A stretch of 64,000 bases of DNA, taken from Puccinia triticina. Lineage: Eukaryota; Basidiomycota; Pucciniomycetes; Pucciniales; Pucciniaceae. The notes under the pieces were generated by a model. The model searched no databases. It was not told the DNA's origin and saw nothing but the letters and a program-made list of their open reading frames with translations. The number at the start of each line of letters is the position of its first letter. The first letter of the stretch is position 1. Shown piece by piece: positions 32,175 through 44,075 of the stretch. The DNA is taken from contig NC_070573.1 in the NCBI RefSeq assembly GCF_026914185.1, positions 1,240,001-1,304,000 of the forward strand, given 5' to 3'. Made by a program: the position numbers and the translations under genes.

Positions 32175-32784
32175 TGTGACGTTACGGGACAGAAGGGGGC
32201 TACTCGGGGTTTCTGCGGCGAAGCGTGTGAGGTGGAAAAGCGGGCCAAACCTTCTTTATCATTCCATTAGGTTATGCGTTGTATCTAGACTAGCTAAATA
32301 TCCCACTTTTCCTTTCTCTTTTCCTTTCCTCACTCACCTTCTCTGATCCAACTCCTTCCGCACCTTCTTAGGTGCATAGTTGTTTTCTCTTCCCTCTCTC
32401 TCTCTCTCCGTTCCCTCTTTGGCCTCCCAAGATCGGCCTCTTTAGCTCACTGCGAGTCTCTGGTGTTTCTCAGGTATTGATCCCCTTCTTTCCTTTCTCT
32501 TCTGTCTCCTCTCTTTCTTTGTGCTCTCTATGCAATGAAACACTCACCTTCTCCGATCCAACTCCTTCCGCACCTTCTTAGGTGCATAGTTGTTTTCTCT
32601 CCCCTCTCTCTCTCTCTCCGTTCCCTCGTCGGCCTCCCAAGATCGGCCTCTTTAGCTCACTGCGAGTCTCTGGTGTTTCTCAGGTGCATAGTCGTTTTCT
32701 CTCCCCTCTCTCTCTCTCTCCGTTCCCTCGTTGGCCTCCCAAGATCGGCCTCTTTAGCTCACTGCAAGTCTCTGGTGTTTCTCA
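32175..32784 (+). repeat. Copia C 5' LTR with internal 103-bp repeats
   Basis: It begins TGTGACGTTACGGG and ends GGTGTTTCTCA. A CT-rich unit starting 'gtgcatagt.gttttctct' occurs at about 32372, 32582 and 32685 (spacings 210 and 103 bp). The same layout is in the 3' LTR at about 37361, 37571 and 37674. Confidence 0.93.
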
Positions 32785-32800
32785 GGTTATGAGCCCAGCG
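32785..32800 (+). promoter_or_regulatory. Copia C primer-binding site, initiator tRNA-Met half
   Basis: 'ggttatgagcccagcg' is complementary to GCUGGGCUCAUAACC of initiator tRNA-Met, the internal anticodon-arm site used by copia-type half-tRNA priming. The match to the tRNA is from memory. Confidence 0.8.
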
Positions 32801-32864
32801 TAACAAGAGCTATCGAGCCGTAGGACATCCGATCGAATCTCCCTTCCTTTCACATACTTGCACC

Positions 32865-35720
32865 GTGGCGGATCCGAACAGTGAAGACCTTTCCAACTCA
32901 GCTGTTTTGAATTCCCCTTATACACCAACTGCGGAGCCTTCCCTCAAGCAGGAAGACGGCACTCCGCTAGCCACCAGTGGTATATCCTTCAAATCTGTCA
33001 AGTCGGAATCAGACTCAGACGAACAAATCCAATTCAATCTCCTTCCCGAGTATAAATCTTCCAATCCCACCTCCTTCTTTGACATGAGTACCTCCAACAC
33101 CTCCTCCATCAAACTCGTCACCGAGAAACTCGAAAGGGACAATTTTTCCAGCTGGAGATGGGCTATAGTGACCACCTTAGGATACAAGGGGCTAGATGAC
33201 TATATCCTTCTCGACCAGACTGATGAGATGAAGAAGAAGCCCAAGTATCAATCACACAACAAGATGGCCACTAACTTCATCCAAATGCATCTCTCCACGG
33301 ACAACCTGGAACGTTTCGTCTCCGATTTGAAGGATTACGACGCTAAGAAGCTTTGGGATGCCATCGAAGCTCACTTCGTAGCCAAGACAATGGAAAATGC
33401 GGCTGAAGCAATGGATAAGTACTTCAATATCCATTTTGATGAGAGCGACATGGACAAGTCAATCTCAAATTTCCGCCATTCCTACCGACATCTTTGCGAG
33501 GTTGGAGCCGCTAAGTTTGGCAAAGCCGGCCTCACTGCCATGGCCATAGTCTTTGCGCTCAGGAAGCTGCCCCCGTCCTACAGTACTTTTTGAACTCTCC
33601 AGTTCAAGGAGTTCAAGGAAGACAAGACGGAAGAACTCAAGGACATGGAAAGCTTCCTCAGCGCTCTCGAGTCCGAAGTCCGATGGGAGCGTGAGTCTCA
33701 ACAACAACTAGTCTCCGCTGCTGCCGCCCTTGCCGTCTCCCAGAGCCAGAATCCCCCCGACTCCTCCAGACGAAAAGGTCGCAGGGTACAGTGCACCGGC
33801 GGCAAGCACCATCCCAAAGCATCCCACCCGGAATCTGAGTGCTTCCATCTTCATAAGGACAAAGCCATCGCCCATCATCAGGCGGCAATTGAAAGGCTTA
33901 CCAAATCGGGTCATCAAGCCAGCCTTGGGTCGAAAACTCAGTTCCGGGATGTTATCGTACTGGACAGTGGAGCGTCAGGCCATTTTCTGAAAGAAAAGTC
34001 GTACTTCTCAATGCTCTCGACTACCTCCTCCTCTGTGTTTGGTGCCAATGGAGCCGCGATTCCTATCCTTGGCTTCGGTCCGGCAACCATTCAGACGGCC
34101 ATCGGCCCACTCCACATCAGCTTGGTGTACTATGCCCCCAAATTGTCTAACTCGCTCATCTCCCTCACGCATTACATCCGATTGGGCTACTCCTTAGTGC
34201 CTACAGTCAATGGGACTCGGTTCGAGTGTCGTCGTGGCTCTGATGTGCTTTTCGTCGGGTCAACCAGTGAGAACGTGTTGCTAATCGACATGAACCCACT
34301 CAAGGCTCTCGCACTATTGTCTCCCACTCCCCTCGACCTACACCGGGCCCTCGGAAATCCAAGCCTTCCCTACCTCAAGAAAGCCTATCCCGACCTTGAT
34401 GTGAAGGAACTTCCCTGCGATGTCTGTGATCAAGCGAAAATGCACCGCCAGCCTTTTGGGGAAAGTTTCCCAACGTTCTCCGCCCCATTGGATTGTGTCC
34501 ACATGGACCTCTGCGGTCCAATGACTCCAGCTTCTCGGGGAGGAAATTTGTATTTCCTGAAGATCATCAATGGCTTTACCAAGTATTGATTCGTCTACCC
34601 GATGAAGTGTAAGTCGGACTCGTTTCACTTCTTTCAACTCTTCATCAACCAAGCCAAGACTCATTCCGGCCACAAACTAAAATTAGTCGTTTCCGACAGC
34701 GGTGGCGAATTCTGCAACCGAAAATTTCAATCATTCTTTGAAGACCGAGGCATCCAGCATCTCACCTTGGCGCCATACAACCCGCAACAGAATCCTCTTG
34801 CAGAGCGGGGCAATCGGACGACCATCGAGAAGACCCGCGCCATCCTCATGACCTGCGGACTTCCTTTAAGTTGGTGGGGGGAGGCTGTAAAATTGTCAGT
34901 CTATCTAGAAAATCGCTACCCAGACAGCTCTATCGGCTTCGCCTCGCCCTACGAGAAGTGGCACGGTTCGAAGCCTGATCTAACAAATCTTTTCCCTTTC
35001 GGCTGCAGGGCTGTCTTATTTGAAGAGAAGAAATGGAGGAACTTGAAGTTCTCCGCGTCCGGGGTAGAAGCTGTCTTCATCGGCTATGACGGGGCCCATC
35101 ATTCTTACAAAGTTTGGGTACCAGAAACCAACAAACTTGTTGTGTCTCACCACGTCAAGATGTTTCCTCAAACATTTCCCCTCCTGGCTTTGGCCGATGA
35201 TGCTCTTCAACCACCGGTACTCTTCGACTTCGATGAAATCTGCAATGCCGAGCCGGTCGTCGCCTCTAGTCAACAAGCCATTCCTCCCCCAGAACAGGAG
35301 GAGCCACCTCAAGATTCCTCAGGAAGCGAGCAAGGAATCCCAGCTGTGGAAAACCCCCCAGTCACCAAGCCGCATCGGGAAACTCCCCTGCCTCGCAAGG
35401 AGCCAACTCCTCCTCCACCTGCCAGACCGGCAGTCAAAGGCTATGCATATGTCCCGCACTACGATACGGCCCCAAAAGACATATCCTCGGACATCAACAA
35501 GGAAAATATAATCTTGGGTTCAAGGCGGCATAGGGCTCTGGTCATAGTGGGGGAACCTTCCTCGCACAGCGATCCGAAGACGTACGGCGAGATTCTGGGC
35601 CGGATAGATGAAAACGAGTGGCTGATGGCGGTTGAGGTGGAGCTCAACAACATCAAGAGGCATGAGGTGTGGGTCGTGGCCCCAAGGACCCCTGGATGCA
35701 GGGAACTCGACACTACCTGA
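32865..35720 (+). pseudogene. Copia C gag, protease, integrase
   Basis: The frame begins at GTG (32865) in the context caccGTGGcgg, where ATG would be expected, so the start codon looks mutated. Gag core: 'DNFSSWRWAIVTTLGYKGLD' and 'LWDAIEAHFVAKTMENAAEA'. TGA at 33591 and 34587 (both CGA-type) and 35718 interrupt. Protease: 'VLDSGASGHFL' (about 33960). Integrase: 'CDVCDQAKMH' finger and an intact core 'VHMDLCGPM', 'VVSDSGGEF', 'NPLAERGNRTT'. The C-terminal Pro-rich linker 'QEEPPQDSSGSEQG' leads to RT. Confidence 0.9.
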
Positions 35721-37142
35721 GTCTTCAAGAGGAAATTTGACGCCAATGGCGCCCTCTTAAAGTATAAGGCCCGCCTGTGTGTACGGGGCTTCAGGCAGGT
35801 CGAGGGTGTGAACTACAACCGGACCTTCGCACCCACGGGCCGAACTGCAACCCTCCGGATCATGCTCGGGATCGCCGCCAAACTGGGCTGGGATATCCAG
35901 CAGATGGACGTAAAGTGCGCCTTCCTCAACGGCGTACCGGAGGAAGAAATCTTCATCAAGGTTCCCGAGGGTCTGGGGGTGGAGCTACCACCGGGGCATG
36001 GACTTAAACTGCAAAAGTCTCTCTATGGACTTAAGCAGAGCCCCAGATGTTGGTATAAGGCTCTCAGCAACTTCTTCGCCTCCATCGACTTCTTCCCAGC
36101 CGCAGTTGATCCCTGCTTGTTCTGCCACCGCGATTCCTCAAGGCCTTGTTTTGTCTTTGTTCATGTGGATGACCTCGTGATCATGGGTCCGGACGTGGGT
36201 TTCTTAAAAGACAAAATCAAGGTGTGTTTCGAGATGGAAGACCTGGGCGACTGCCAATATGTCCTCGGAATGCGCGTTGTCAGGGACAGGTCGAAGCACA
36301 CAATAATGCTCAGCCAGGATCGGTAAGCCCGCGAAATCTTGGAGGAATTCGGCATGCTAAACTGCAAACCGGCCTCCACCCCCTTGCCGGGCAATGCTCT
36401 CTCGGTCCCAGTCAAAGATGAACCTGCGAGCGCCGACTGCCGTTACCGTCGAGGGGTGGGTTTACTTCAGTACCTAGTTCAATGCACGCGACCCGACCTG
36501 GCGTTCACCGTCAGCTATCTGTCGCAGTTTCTCAACGACCCAAAGAAGGTCCATCAGGAACAGCTAAAGCACACCATGCAGTACATTCAACACAGCAAGG
36601 ACTAAGGCTTGACCCTGGGGAGGGTTGGAGGCTCTGCGCATTGTCTGGTGGGCTATGCTGACGCCAGCTATGCTTCTGGTGCGGAATCGGAATCCTTCGC
36701 GGGCAGTCTCATCCAACACAACGGGGTCGTTGGTTGGAGGTGTCCAAAGCAGATCGACGACGGTCCTGCCTTGTCGACGACGGAAGCTGAATATCGGGCG
36801 TGCGTTGCAACTGGCCAAGACCTAAGGTGGGCCCAACAACTGTTGGACCAAATCTACCCAATCCTGCAGATCAGAGCTCTCCAAATTCGACTATTCTGCG
36901 ACAATCAAGGCGCGCTGGCTCTTCTGAAGGACAGCATGTATCAACATCGCACAAGGCATGTCAATGTGCGACATCATTGGCTACAATATCATATCTACAA
37001 GGCGAAGAATTTCGAGATACTGTACATCGGCACAAACGACAATCTAGCCGATTTTCTCACCAAGCTTCTCAATCCAAAGAAAACTCGGGCGGCACTAGCG
37101 TTGACCACCTTGGGGAACATCGAACTTAACAGCGTTTCATAG
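35721..37142 (+). pseudogene. Copia C reverse transcriptase-RNase H
   Basis: Same frame as upstream after the TGA at 35718. RT: 'YKARLCVRGFRQVEGVNYNR', 'IQQMDVKCAFLNGVPEEEIF' (motif A), 'SLYGLKQSPRCWYKAL' and 'FVHVDDLVIMG' (VDD). TAA codons at 36324 and 36603 interrupt at positions usually Tyr or Trp. RNase H: 'VGYADASYASG', 'LSTTEAEYRACV', 'IRLFCDNQGALALL' and 'NLADFLTKLL'. Catalytic residues are present; only the stops disable it. Confidence 0.9.
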
Positions 37143-37162
37143 GCCTAGTGAGCAGGGGGGGA

Positions 37163-37772
37163 TGTGACGATACGGGACAGAAGGGGGCTACTCGGGGTTT
37201 CTGCGGCAAAGCGTGTGAGGTGGAAAAGTGGGCCAAACCTTCTTTATCATTCCATTAGGTTATGCGTTGTATCTAGACTAGCTAAATATCCTACTTTTCC
37301 TTTCTCTTTTCCTTTCCTCACTCACCTTCTCTGATCCAACTCCTTCCGCACCTTCTTAGGTGCATAGTTGTTTTCTCTCCCCTCTCTCTCTCTCTCCGTT
37401 CCCTCGTTGGCCTCCCAAGATCGGCCTCTTTAGCTCACTGCAAGTCTCTGGTGTTTCTCAGGTATCGATCCCCTTCTTTCCTTTCTCTTCTGTCTCCTCT
37501 CTTTCTTTGTGCTCTCTATGCAATGAAACACTCACCTTCTCTGATCCAACTCCTTCCGCACCTTCTTAGGTGCATAGTTGTTTTCTCTCCCCTCTCTCTC
37601 TCTCTCCGTTACCTCGTCGGCCTCCCAAGATTGGCCTCTTTAGCTCACTGCGAGTCTCTGGTGTTTCTCAGGTGCATAGTCGTTTTCTCTCCCATCTCTC
37701 TCTCTCTCCGTTCCCTCGTTGGCCTCCCAAGATCGGCCTCTTTAGCTCACTGCGAGTCTCTGGTGTTTCTCA
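37163..37772 (+). repeat. Copia C 3' LTR
   Basis: 610 bp, about 98% identical by eye to the 5' LTR, followed by target duplication ACATC at 37773-37777. Confidence 0.93.
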
Positions 37773-37777
37773 ACATC

Positions 37778-38143
37778 CATGCTTTTATTCACAACATACC
37801 ACATTCTCTCATCTTCTTCATCTTCAGGGATTATTGGAGGAGAGATAAACTGCCAAAAGATTAAGTCATTTTGTGTTCCGCAAGGTATCTGTGAATCTGC
37901 TGGAGAGATTGAGAAGAATTTGTCAAACAGATCTGGAACAATAGTATTGACCGACATTTTTACAAAGATGAATTGAACTTTGGATTTTTTTTCTGGGGAT
38001 TGAAATGAAGGGATATGCAATGAAATGAGCTGTACCAGGCTGGAGAAAATTCTGAACAAGTATAGATGAGCTCTGATTTGCTCTGATGAGCCCGGACATT
38101 TTTCTAGCTTTTTGAGAATTAGCTTGAATTTCTGTGTATTCAA
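37778..38143 (-). pseudogene. Minus-strand ORF of the TIR element, cut by copia C
   Basis: Minus-strand frame with 'MSVNTIVPDLFDKFFSIS', 'QNDLIFWQFISPPIIPEDEE' and 'MWYVVNKSMDV', entering copia C at its target site. On the other side (32174 downward) the same frame continues 'VFGVENCKENLRHGKFGIEV' to a stop near 32068. Joined it would be roughly 95 residues from the internal Met, more if the upstream open frame is used. Function not recognised. The exact rejoining supports it as a real coding segment carried by the TIR element. Confidence 0.5.
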
Positions 38144-38479
38144 GTAGAATCTAGATTAAACAGGATTAAGCCGGGTACTAGTCGTGGGCTCTCAAACCCC
38201 CTAGAACCCCTCCTCCTTGCCGGCGGGCAGTTGAAAAAAACTGGCCTTGGGGGGGGGGGGTTACCGGGGTGCTTCTCTGCTCAACCTTGAACTTTCATAC
38301 AATCTTTGTTACCAACCCCCCAACCCCATGAGAAAAAAATTACATTTTCTGTGCGTACCCTCATGCCAAAAAAAGGCCATTCATACATATTTGGTGAGTA
38401 CCCTTTTTGGTTTTGGCCAAAAAATTCATACATTTTGGTTACCCACCTCTATAGGGGGTTTCCAGGGTCCTGTGCCCGC

Positions 38480-39202
38480 CAAGAAGCGAAGAAAACTAGA
38501 TGATCGTGCTTTAAAAGGCTACGCCGTGTTTTACCTTCCTGATTCAAAAGGATGGGGTTTTTGGATTCCTGATCTTGGGTCTTATTGCCATTCCGCTGTC
38601 GCCACCTTTCCCGATTTCCCGAGCTCTATCTCCTCTTCCCCATCATTCTCCTTCGCCGAGTCTCTTGTCTTACAGCTCGGAAGCTTTGAAGATGAGGTTC
38701 TAGTCCAATCGCAAGATGAAATGGTAGATATTACATGCAATACCATTCCGGAAATCCTGGACGCCTTGGTCCCTACTTCTTTCAAACAAGCTACGAAGGA
38801 CGTCGACAGCACCAAATGGCTGGAGGCCATCAACAAGGAAATATCGAATCTTCGGCGTCTGGGAGTGTGGTCAATAAAACCGGTGCCTAAAGGAAAGAAG
38901 ATCCTCCGGGCTAAGTGGGTATTTGCCAGGAAGCTGTTGGCCTTGGGGGTAGTGATCAGATTCAAAGCCCGTTATGTGGCGAAGGGATTTGCGCAAATCA
39001 AGGGCAAGCATTTCAACGGAACTTTTGCCCCTACGGCTACCTTTGTATCTATGCGACTTGTATTGTCTATCGCTGCCATGAATGGCTGGCCGGTCCATAC
39101 CTTCGACTTCGTTGCCGCATACCTCAACTCCCCTATTGATGAGGAGGTATGGGTTGCGCCTCCAGAGGGTCTAGATGTTCCGACTGGACATGCCTGCCTG
39201 TT
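38480..39202 (+). pseudogene. Copia B integrase tail and RT N-half
   Basis: It continues from 31741: 'RRKLDDRALKGYAVFYLPDS' (integrase C-terminal strand region), a linker, then RT 'STKWLEAINKEISNLRRLGV', 'FARKLLALGVVIRFKARYVA', 'GTFAPTATFVSMRLVLSIAA', 'HTFDFVAAYLNSPIDEEVWV' (motif A) and 'GLDVPTGHACL'. Cut at 39203 by the CACTA-like element; the next codons (LHKALYGTRQAARC) are at 62271. No stop in this piece. Confidence 0.9.
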
Positions 39203-39241
39203 CACCAGGGGGGAATTGGTGGCACTCTCTGGAGAGTGCCA
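39203..39241 (+). repeat. CACTA-like left terminal inverted repeat
   Basis: 39 bp, an exact inverted match to 62229-62267, ending with the near-palindrome TGGCACTCTC/GAGAGTGCCA. Confidence 0.95.
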
Positions 39242-40315
39242 AGCTATAATTTTGTCATGGTTTATGTCTGAACTGGGTTTGATGTTGACCTGTAAGTAAG
39301 ACCCAAGTGAGGTTGAACTGATGTGTAACTTGGATCAAGGGCATGATGGGATCATACTTATGGTATGCGCTTAAGTGGTCATGGGGAGAATTCAAGAAAT
39401 AGATGATGGTGATCCCATGCAGCCATCTGGAATTCTGTATCCTGTAAGTATAATCTTCCCAAGAATTTCTAAAATACAGGCACCAGCTCAACTGCTGACC
39501 CGTCTTTGACCAAGAAATAAGGAGAGGTCATGAACTACCTTTGAGACACTCCCTGAAAGAACAAACTCCAAGAAACTCCAGCTTATCCACCGCTTCTGTC
39601 AGGGGTTACACTACCTCTATCATTTGGATATTTTTTGAATTCCTGTGACCGCTCAACTTGATATCTGAGGATCTCAACCCAGTTGCAGCACGATACCCTA
39701 GGCCGACCAGCCAGAGGTATGAATATCCACAAGAAACCCCACTCAGGTCGGGGTGCTGACCCCCGAGTTGCCCCATGAACACCAACCCAATACCAAGATT
39801 CATTAAACCCAAACCATGGACATCTGCCACTTTCTGAGTGGCTGATGTAGTGTTCATCCAATGGATTGTGGCTACTGCCCGCCTGTTCTGAGGGCAAGAC
39901 AGCACTGGAGCATGATATGTCACCCGGGTTCTGTGCGGTCGCGGGTTGGTTCTAGGCCAAGTAATTTGTAGCAGATTGTAGCAGTCGGGTTAAACAACTG
40001 TGCTCAACATAGCCAACAAGGAGTTTTTCAATATCAACCGGTGTTGAGTACCTCCCGTCAGAAGTGCAACCGGACGCTATGATGAGGCTCCGCGGCCCTC
40101 TCCTCAAGTTTAGCCCTGCCCCAGCACCAATTACATATATACCATGGTATTCATTTCCATGTACTGCTCTGTTGTTTAGGCTCCTACATGAGGGGAAAGG
40201 TTGGGTGATTGACTCTCCTGACAAAGGTGAATTTGACCATACTCCTGACAGCAAAGCCAGTCCCGGAGCCCCCATCTGTATCAGTGTGCGTAGAATTTAA
40301 GTCATATCTCACTGT
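39242..40315. other. CACTA-like left interior, no supported gene
   Basis: Short ORFs on both strands only. Plus-strand segments such as 'WIVATARLF' near 39860 and the 40064-40300 ORF could be degenerate upstream exons of the helicase, but I cannot join them. Confidence 0.4.
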
Positions 40316-42738
40316 ATGTCGCTCAGCTCTTGCTTACATCATGGGATATCAATATCTGCAAGCTTGCTTCAAAGGAACCGTAACATGCAAGGGTTGTGGG
40401 CCCACACTTGTGGTATCTGGGTGAGGGCTGGATATTGGGGAAGTGGTCGGATCTTCGCTGGCATCACAAAGCCACACCAAAAACCTGATTGGATTCCACC
40501 TGCTCTGATCCTCATCAATCATCGACATAAGCAATCCCGTTGTGCCTCAGCAATGAGTAGGACCTTCTGTCTTGGCCAGTTCATCACCCCGGTATCTGGA
40601 TCTCTGCCGGCCTCGCATAGTCATGTACCACAAGCCAGCTTTCTTCAACAAGGTCAACACCAACTTCACGTATACTGCACACCAAAACTATACATAGGAG
40701 ATTTGAGCCAGATAGCAAGCAAGCAGCTGTGTCATTTACTTGGGCCCGTGTTGACTTGCTCTACTCCCGTCAACTGCAACGAGATACCACCAACCGATAT
40801 TGGCCTCATCAAGCTGCGCGCTTTCGTGGTCAACAACGGTGTCCAGGCCGAGATGCGTGGTTGTGTCTTCAGCCGGGAAGAACACATCACCCGGGTTCAA
40901 CGAGCTTTTGCAGCAGCACAGATTCAGCTCATACCAATCTGGAACTACAACCCAGCTGTGTTCTTCGACATTCCACATCTTGTCATCAACCAGCGAGCGG
41001 ATGATGCGACAGCACGAAGAGCATGGGCCGAAGGAGCTCTTTGACAATGCCGAACCCAGTTGAAGCCGCATCAGCTTGATGCACTCGATTTCATAAGAAA
41101 AAACGAGTCCTCCGCATTTGACCCATTATCACTCTGGAATCACCCTGCTAATGCGTGGCTCCGTGACTTCATGCATTGATGTTGCGTGAACCTGGGGGAC
41201 TGGCAAGAATGCAAATCCCGAGGATCGATTCTTGCTGATGACATGGGTCTCGGCAAGACATTGACAACTCTAGCTTACGTGCTGTTGACGAGCGATTTGG
41301 CCGCCGAGTTTCATTGGGCCGACTGTGAAAATTACTCAGCCGCTACGCTGATTGTTTGCCCCCTTGCCACCCTATCAAATTGGGAGAATGAAATCAAAAT
41401 CCACTTTTCAGATTCAACAATTTCTTTTTGTGTTTTCCATGGACCCAACCGGAGGAAGCTAAGTAGAACGGATCTGCAGACGTCGATGGTCGTTCTGACA
41501 ACTTACGAGATGATTGGAGGGAGGGGGAATCAAGACCAGTCCACAATTCAGTCCCAGAATCTGTCTTGGTTCAGGATTGTACTGGATGAAGCACAGTGCG
41601 TAAGAAGTTCATTGCCCACTGTGGAGAGAAACTGATTGCCTGGAATGATTCTAGCCTGATCAGGAATCCAAGTTCGCATTGGACGCATCACATCCAGCAA
41701 CTGCAGGCGCAGTTTATACTACTTTTAACGGGGACACCGCTCCAAAACCGCCTGGCCGACCTGCAAAGCTTGATAGCAATGTTGAAGTGTGCCCCGTGGG
41801 ACCAAGAACCAATCTGGAAACAATGCCTGATACCAAAAATCGCGGCCGTGAACCTGAGGCTATTAACAGTCTGACAAAATTGATGCAAGCAATCTGTTTG
41901 AGGAGAACGAAGGCTGTGGTGCTGACGCTGCCGGAAAAGGTTGAAAACGGCATACTGGTCCAGAACAGTGCCCAATGGGAGGAAGTCTCACAGCAACTGC
42001 ATCAAAGCTTTATCCAGAGTTTCGGAAGGCTGAGGACTTCCGAGACGCCGTGGAACCCCTCTGAATTCTTCCGTCAACTGGCAACGATTCGCCAATTCTG
42101 TAATCATCCCATCTTTGCCCGACATACAATGCTGCTCCAACCGACCTGGAGATGGCAGGATTCCGGAAAGATTGTCCATCTAGTGAACAGTCTGCAATCA
42201 TTCCTAACAGGAGACCGCGGAATTTGACATCCCAAGGCAGTAGTATTTTCCAACTTTGTGGCATTTCTTCAAATGTGAGCGGACAGTCATCACAAGTGGT
42301 AATGTAACACACTCTGATAGTTCTTTTTTCACAGCATCAAACATGCTCTCAGCGATCATCAAATCCAACTGGCTTGGCTCAATGGAGAGTTGAGTCCCCA
42401 ACAACGTGATGAGAACCTCGAAAGATTTCGGTCAGACGGAAGTTGCAATGTCTTACTGGCATCCCTCGGAGCGGCAGGGGTAGGAATTGATCTCCGATGT
42501 GCACAGAATGTGTACCTGATGGTACATAACAATTGAATGGATTGAACATGGGCCAAGCTAATATACATGTGGGTCGCAGGAACCAAGCTGGAATCCTGCG
42601 AGTGAATTTCAGGCTATCGACCGACTCTACCGCTTGGGCCAGACGAATCCGGTTTTTGTTTATCGTTACTATGTTCAAGGAACTTTGGAGATGAACATAT
42701 TTCAGGTACAGAGGCGGAAAGGGGAGTTGGCGTTGTAA
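40316..42738 (+). pseudogene. SNF2-family helicase relic (Rad5/HLTF-like), CACTA cargo
   Basis: The N-part has 'DIGLIKLRAFVVNNGVQAEM' (about 40800), then 'LKPHQLDALDFIRKNE' (Q-motif region, about 41060). Helicase motifs: 'SILADDMGLGKTLTTLAY' (I), 'SAATLIVCPLATLSNWENE' (Ia), DEAH (II) restored by a 59-bp intron at 41596-41654, 'LLLTGTPLQNRLADLQSL' (III), 'CNHPIFARH', 'AAGVGIDLRCAQNVYLM' (V), and 'AIDRLYRLGQTNPVFVYRY' (VI), with further introns likely at about 42275-42332 and 42521-42578. A one-base frameshift near 41850 and a TGA near 42221 break it. SNF2 proteins are ATP-driven DNA translocases; no RING finger is visible. Whether intact copies serve the element is unknown. Confidence 0.82.
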
Positions 42739-42913
42739 GTTTTTTTGTTTTCCTGTTTTTGGTTCGCTGTCAGAGGGGTGGAACTGAGTAGCGGTGCGGG
42801 GGCAGGCTGAGCGTACCAACTGGAGGAAATGAACAGTACAAATGTGCTCAGATGTTGATGACCAACCTCCTTGAATGATTTGTATGTATTCAACTCACTG
42901 GAGTGATCAGAAT

Positions 42914-44018
42914 TTACCCAATGGTTTCTAAGTGTGGCCATTTCACCGGAGCCTGTGGATTGAGAAGCTGCATGTCCGATTCAGATAGTGCGGACCAGTA
43001 TGTTGGGGAATAACAGTTGGCCGGGAGGTGACGCGGTACATTTCTGACGCTGGTTGAGGAGGCGGGGCCAGATGGCTGTCTTTGAGCCTTGAGGGTGACC
43101 GCATGTACAAAAATCCGTCCATTAGTGGTGATCCTCTTCTGGGTGTATATCCTATCCAACTTCTGAGCAAAATCGGTAAATTGATCTGATCGCCAAGGTA
43201 GGGGCACCTTTACCAGAGTCTTGGTGGGTGTCGTTTCGGTGTCAGAGGTAGCTTTGATGTTGTCAAAAAGGTTTTTGACTGCGGGGAGAAACGGAAGTGT
43301 ATGAAGGGTTTCTTGATGATGTTGCTGAAGCTATAATGAAGCAGATGCGAGGTTAATAGAAATATAATCCTGAGTAGGTGCGGAGGCATACCTGCATGCG
43401 CATCTTGGACTTGTGTTCAGAGTGTCGCTTTTTCGTTTTCATTTCTGGAGAAAATTTGCCGAGCCTGAATCCTTCTTGTCTACCAATGAACCACCGATGC
43501 AGAAGACCAAGTTGGATGGATGTGCTTGTGGCCTCCGCCGGATCAATAAAGAACTGTTTGAATGCCCCTGCGTGGTAGGCGTTGCGCCAGTGCTTGAGGA
43601 TGAATTGAGCAAACAGCTGATTCCAGTGGCCATCCCAAGGAAGATCCCAGACAAAAGAAGAACCGGGGAATTCAGATCTTGAGAGGTCCTCATGGAAGAG
43701 CTTGCAAAAAGTCGGGTGGATAGTCTGAGTTTTGGTAAGTAAAGCTTCAGGTGGAATTGGGTTTATGTCGTGGACAAGGGCGGAGTTGGGCAAGTTAGAC
43801 CCAACGTGGAAGCTGTGGGCGGACGGATGGGCCTTCCAATCGACTGAGGGTGTTTTTGAAGGGGAAGTGACTAAATTCAGGAGAGTTCGGAGGAAAGCGG
43901 ACATGCTTCGAGCGCAAGGAGAGTTGGAGGTTGGGAGGATGGTCGAATACGTGGCATTCAATCTAGCAACTCCACGCGCGGGATTGCCGTCTAGGAAGTT
44001 GCGCTTGGATGGTGGCAT
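42914..44018 (-). CDS. Two-exon unknown protein, about 347 residues, CACTA cargo
   Basis: Start ATG at 44016-44018 ('MPPSKRNFLDGNPARG'; an in-frame ATG at 44073 is also possible). Exon 1 runs to 43392, a 61-bp intron (gtatgcc...attatag) occupies 43391-43331, and exon 2 ends at TAG/TGA near 42914. No stop or frameshift interrupts the joined frame. Visible segments: 'FVWDLPWDGHWNQLFAQFIL', 'HWRNAYHAGAFKQFFIDPAE' and a basic tract 'EMKTKKRHSEHKSKMRMQ'; exon 2 has 'LPWRSDQFTDFAQKLDRIYT' and 'LPANCYSPTYWSAL'. I know of similar unnamed rust proteins but no function. It is divergently placed relative to the transposase. Confidence 0.7.
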
Positions 44019-44075
44019 TGAGGGCAGGTGATTTGATGGAGGCAGGAACGCCCCAAGGAAGGTGGCATTTATCAT

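Larger units (their letters stand above)
32175..37772 (+). mobile_element. Copia C: Ty1/copia element, 610-bp LTRs
   Basis: LTRs 32175-32784 and 37163-37772 are each 610 bp with about 13 differences by eye, about 7 of them CpG transitions. Target duplication ACATC (32170-32174 and 37773-37777). Primer site 'ggttatgagcccagcg' follows the 5' LTR and a purine tract (agcagggggg) precedes the 3' LTR. One gag-pol frame spans 32865-37142 and is broken by five stops. Confidence 0.95.
31742..38471. mobile_element. TIR DNA transposon (8-bp duplication) carrying copia C
   Basis: Perfect inverted ends of about 38 bp start AGGACCCTGGAAACCCCC and finish with the complement ..CCAGGGTCCT. The duplication GTGCCCGC flanks both (31734-31741 and 38472-38479). 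Removing insert plus duplication restores codons V-H-V-P-A-K-K-R-R-K of copia B. Subterminal motifs 'attcatacattt' and 'tttggtg.gtaccc' occur at both ends. Without copia C the element is about 1.1 kb and encodes no transposase. The 8-bp duplication suggests a hAT-type origin. Confidence 0.92.

Noticed and set aside
32372..32803. CT-rich ORFs reading SLSPFP repeats
   Set aside because: They are translations of the 103-bp repeat in copia C LTRs, found in both LTRs.
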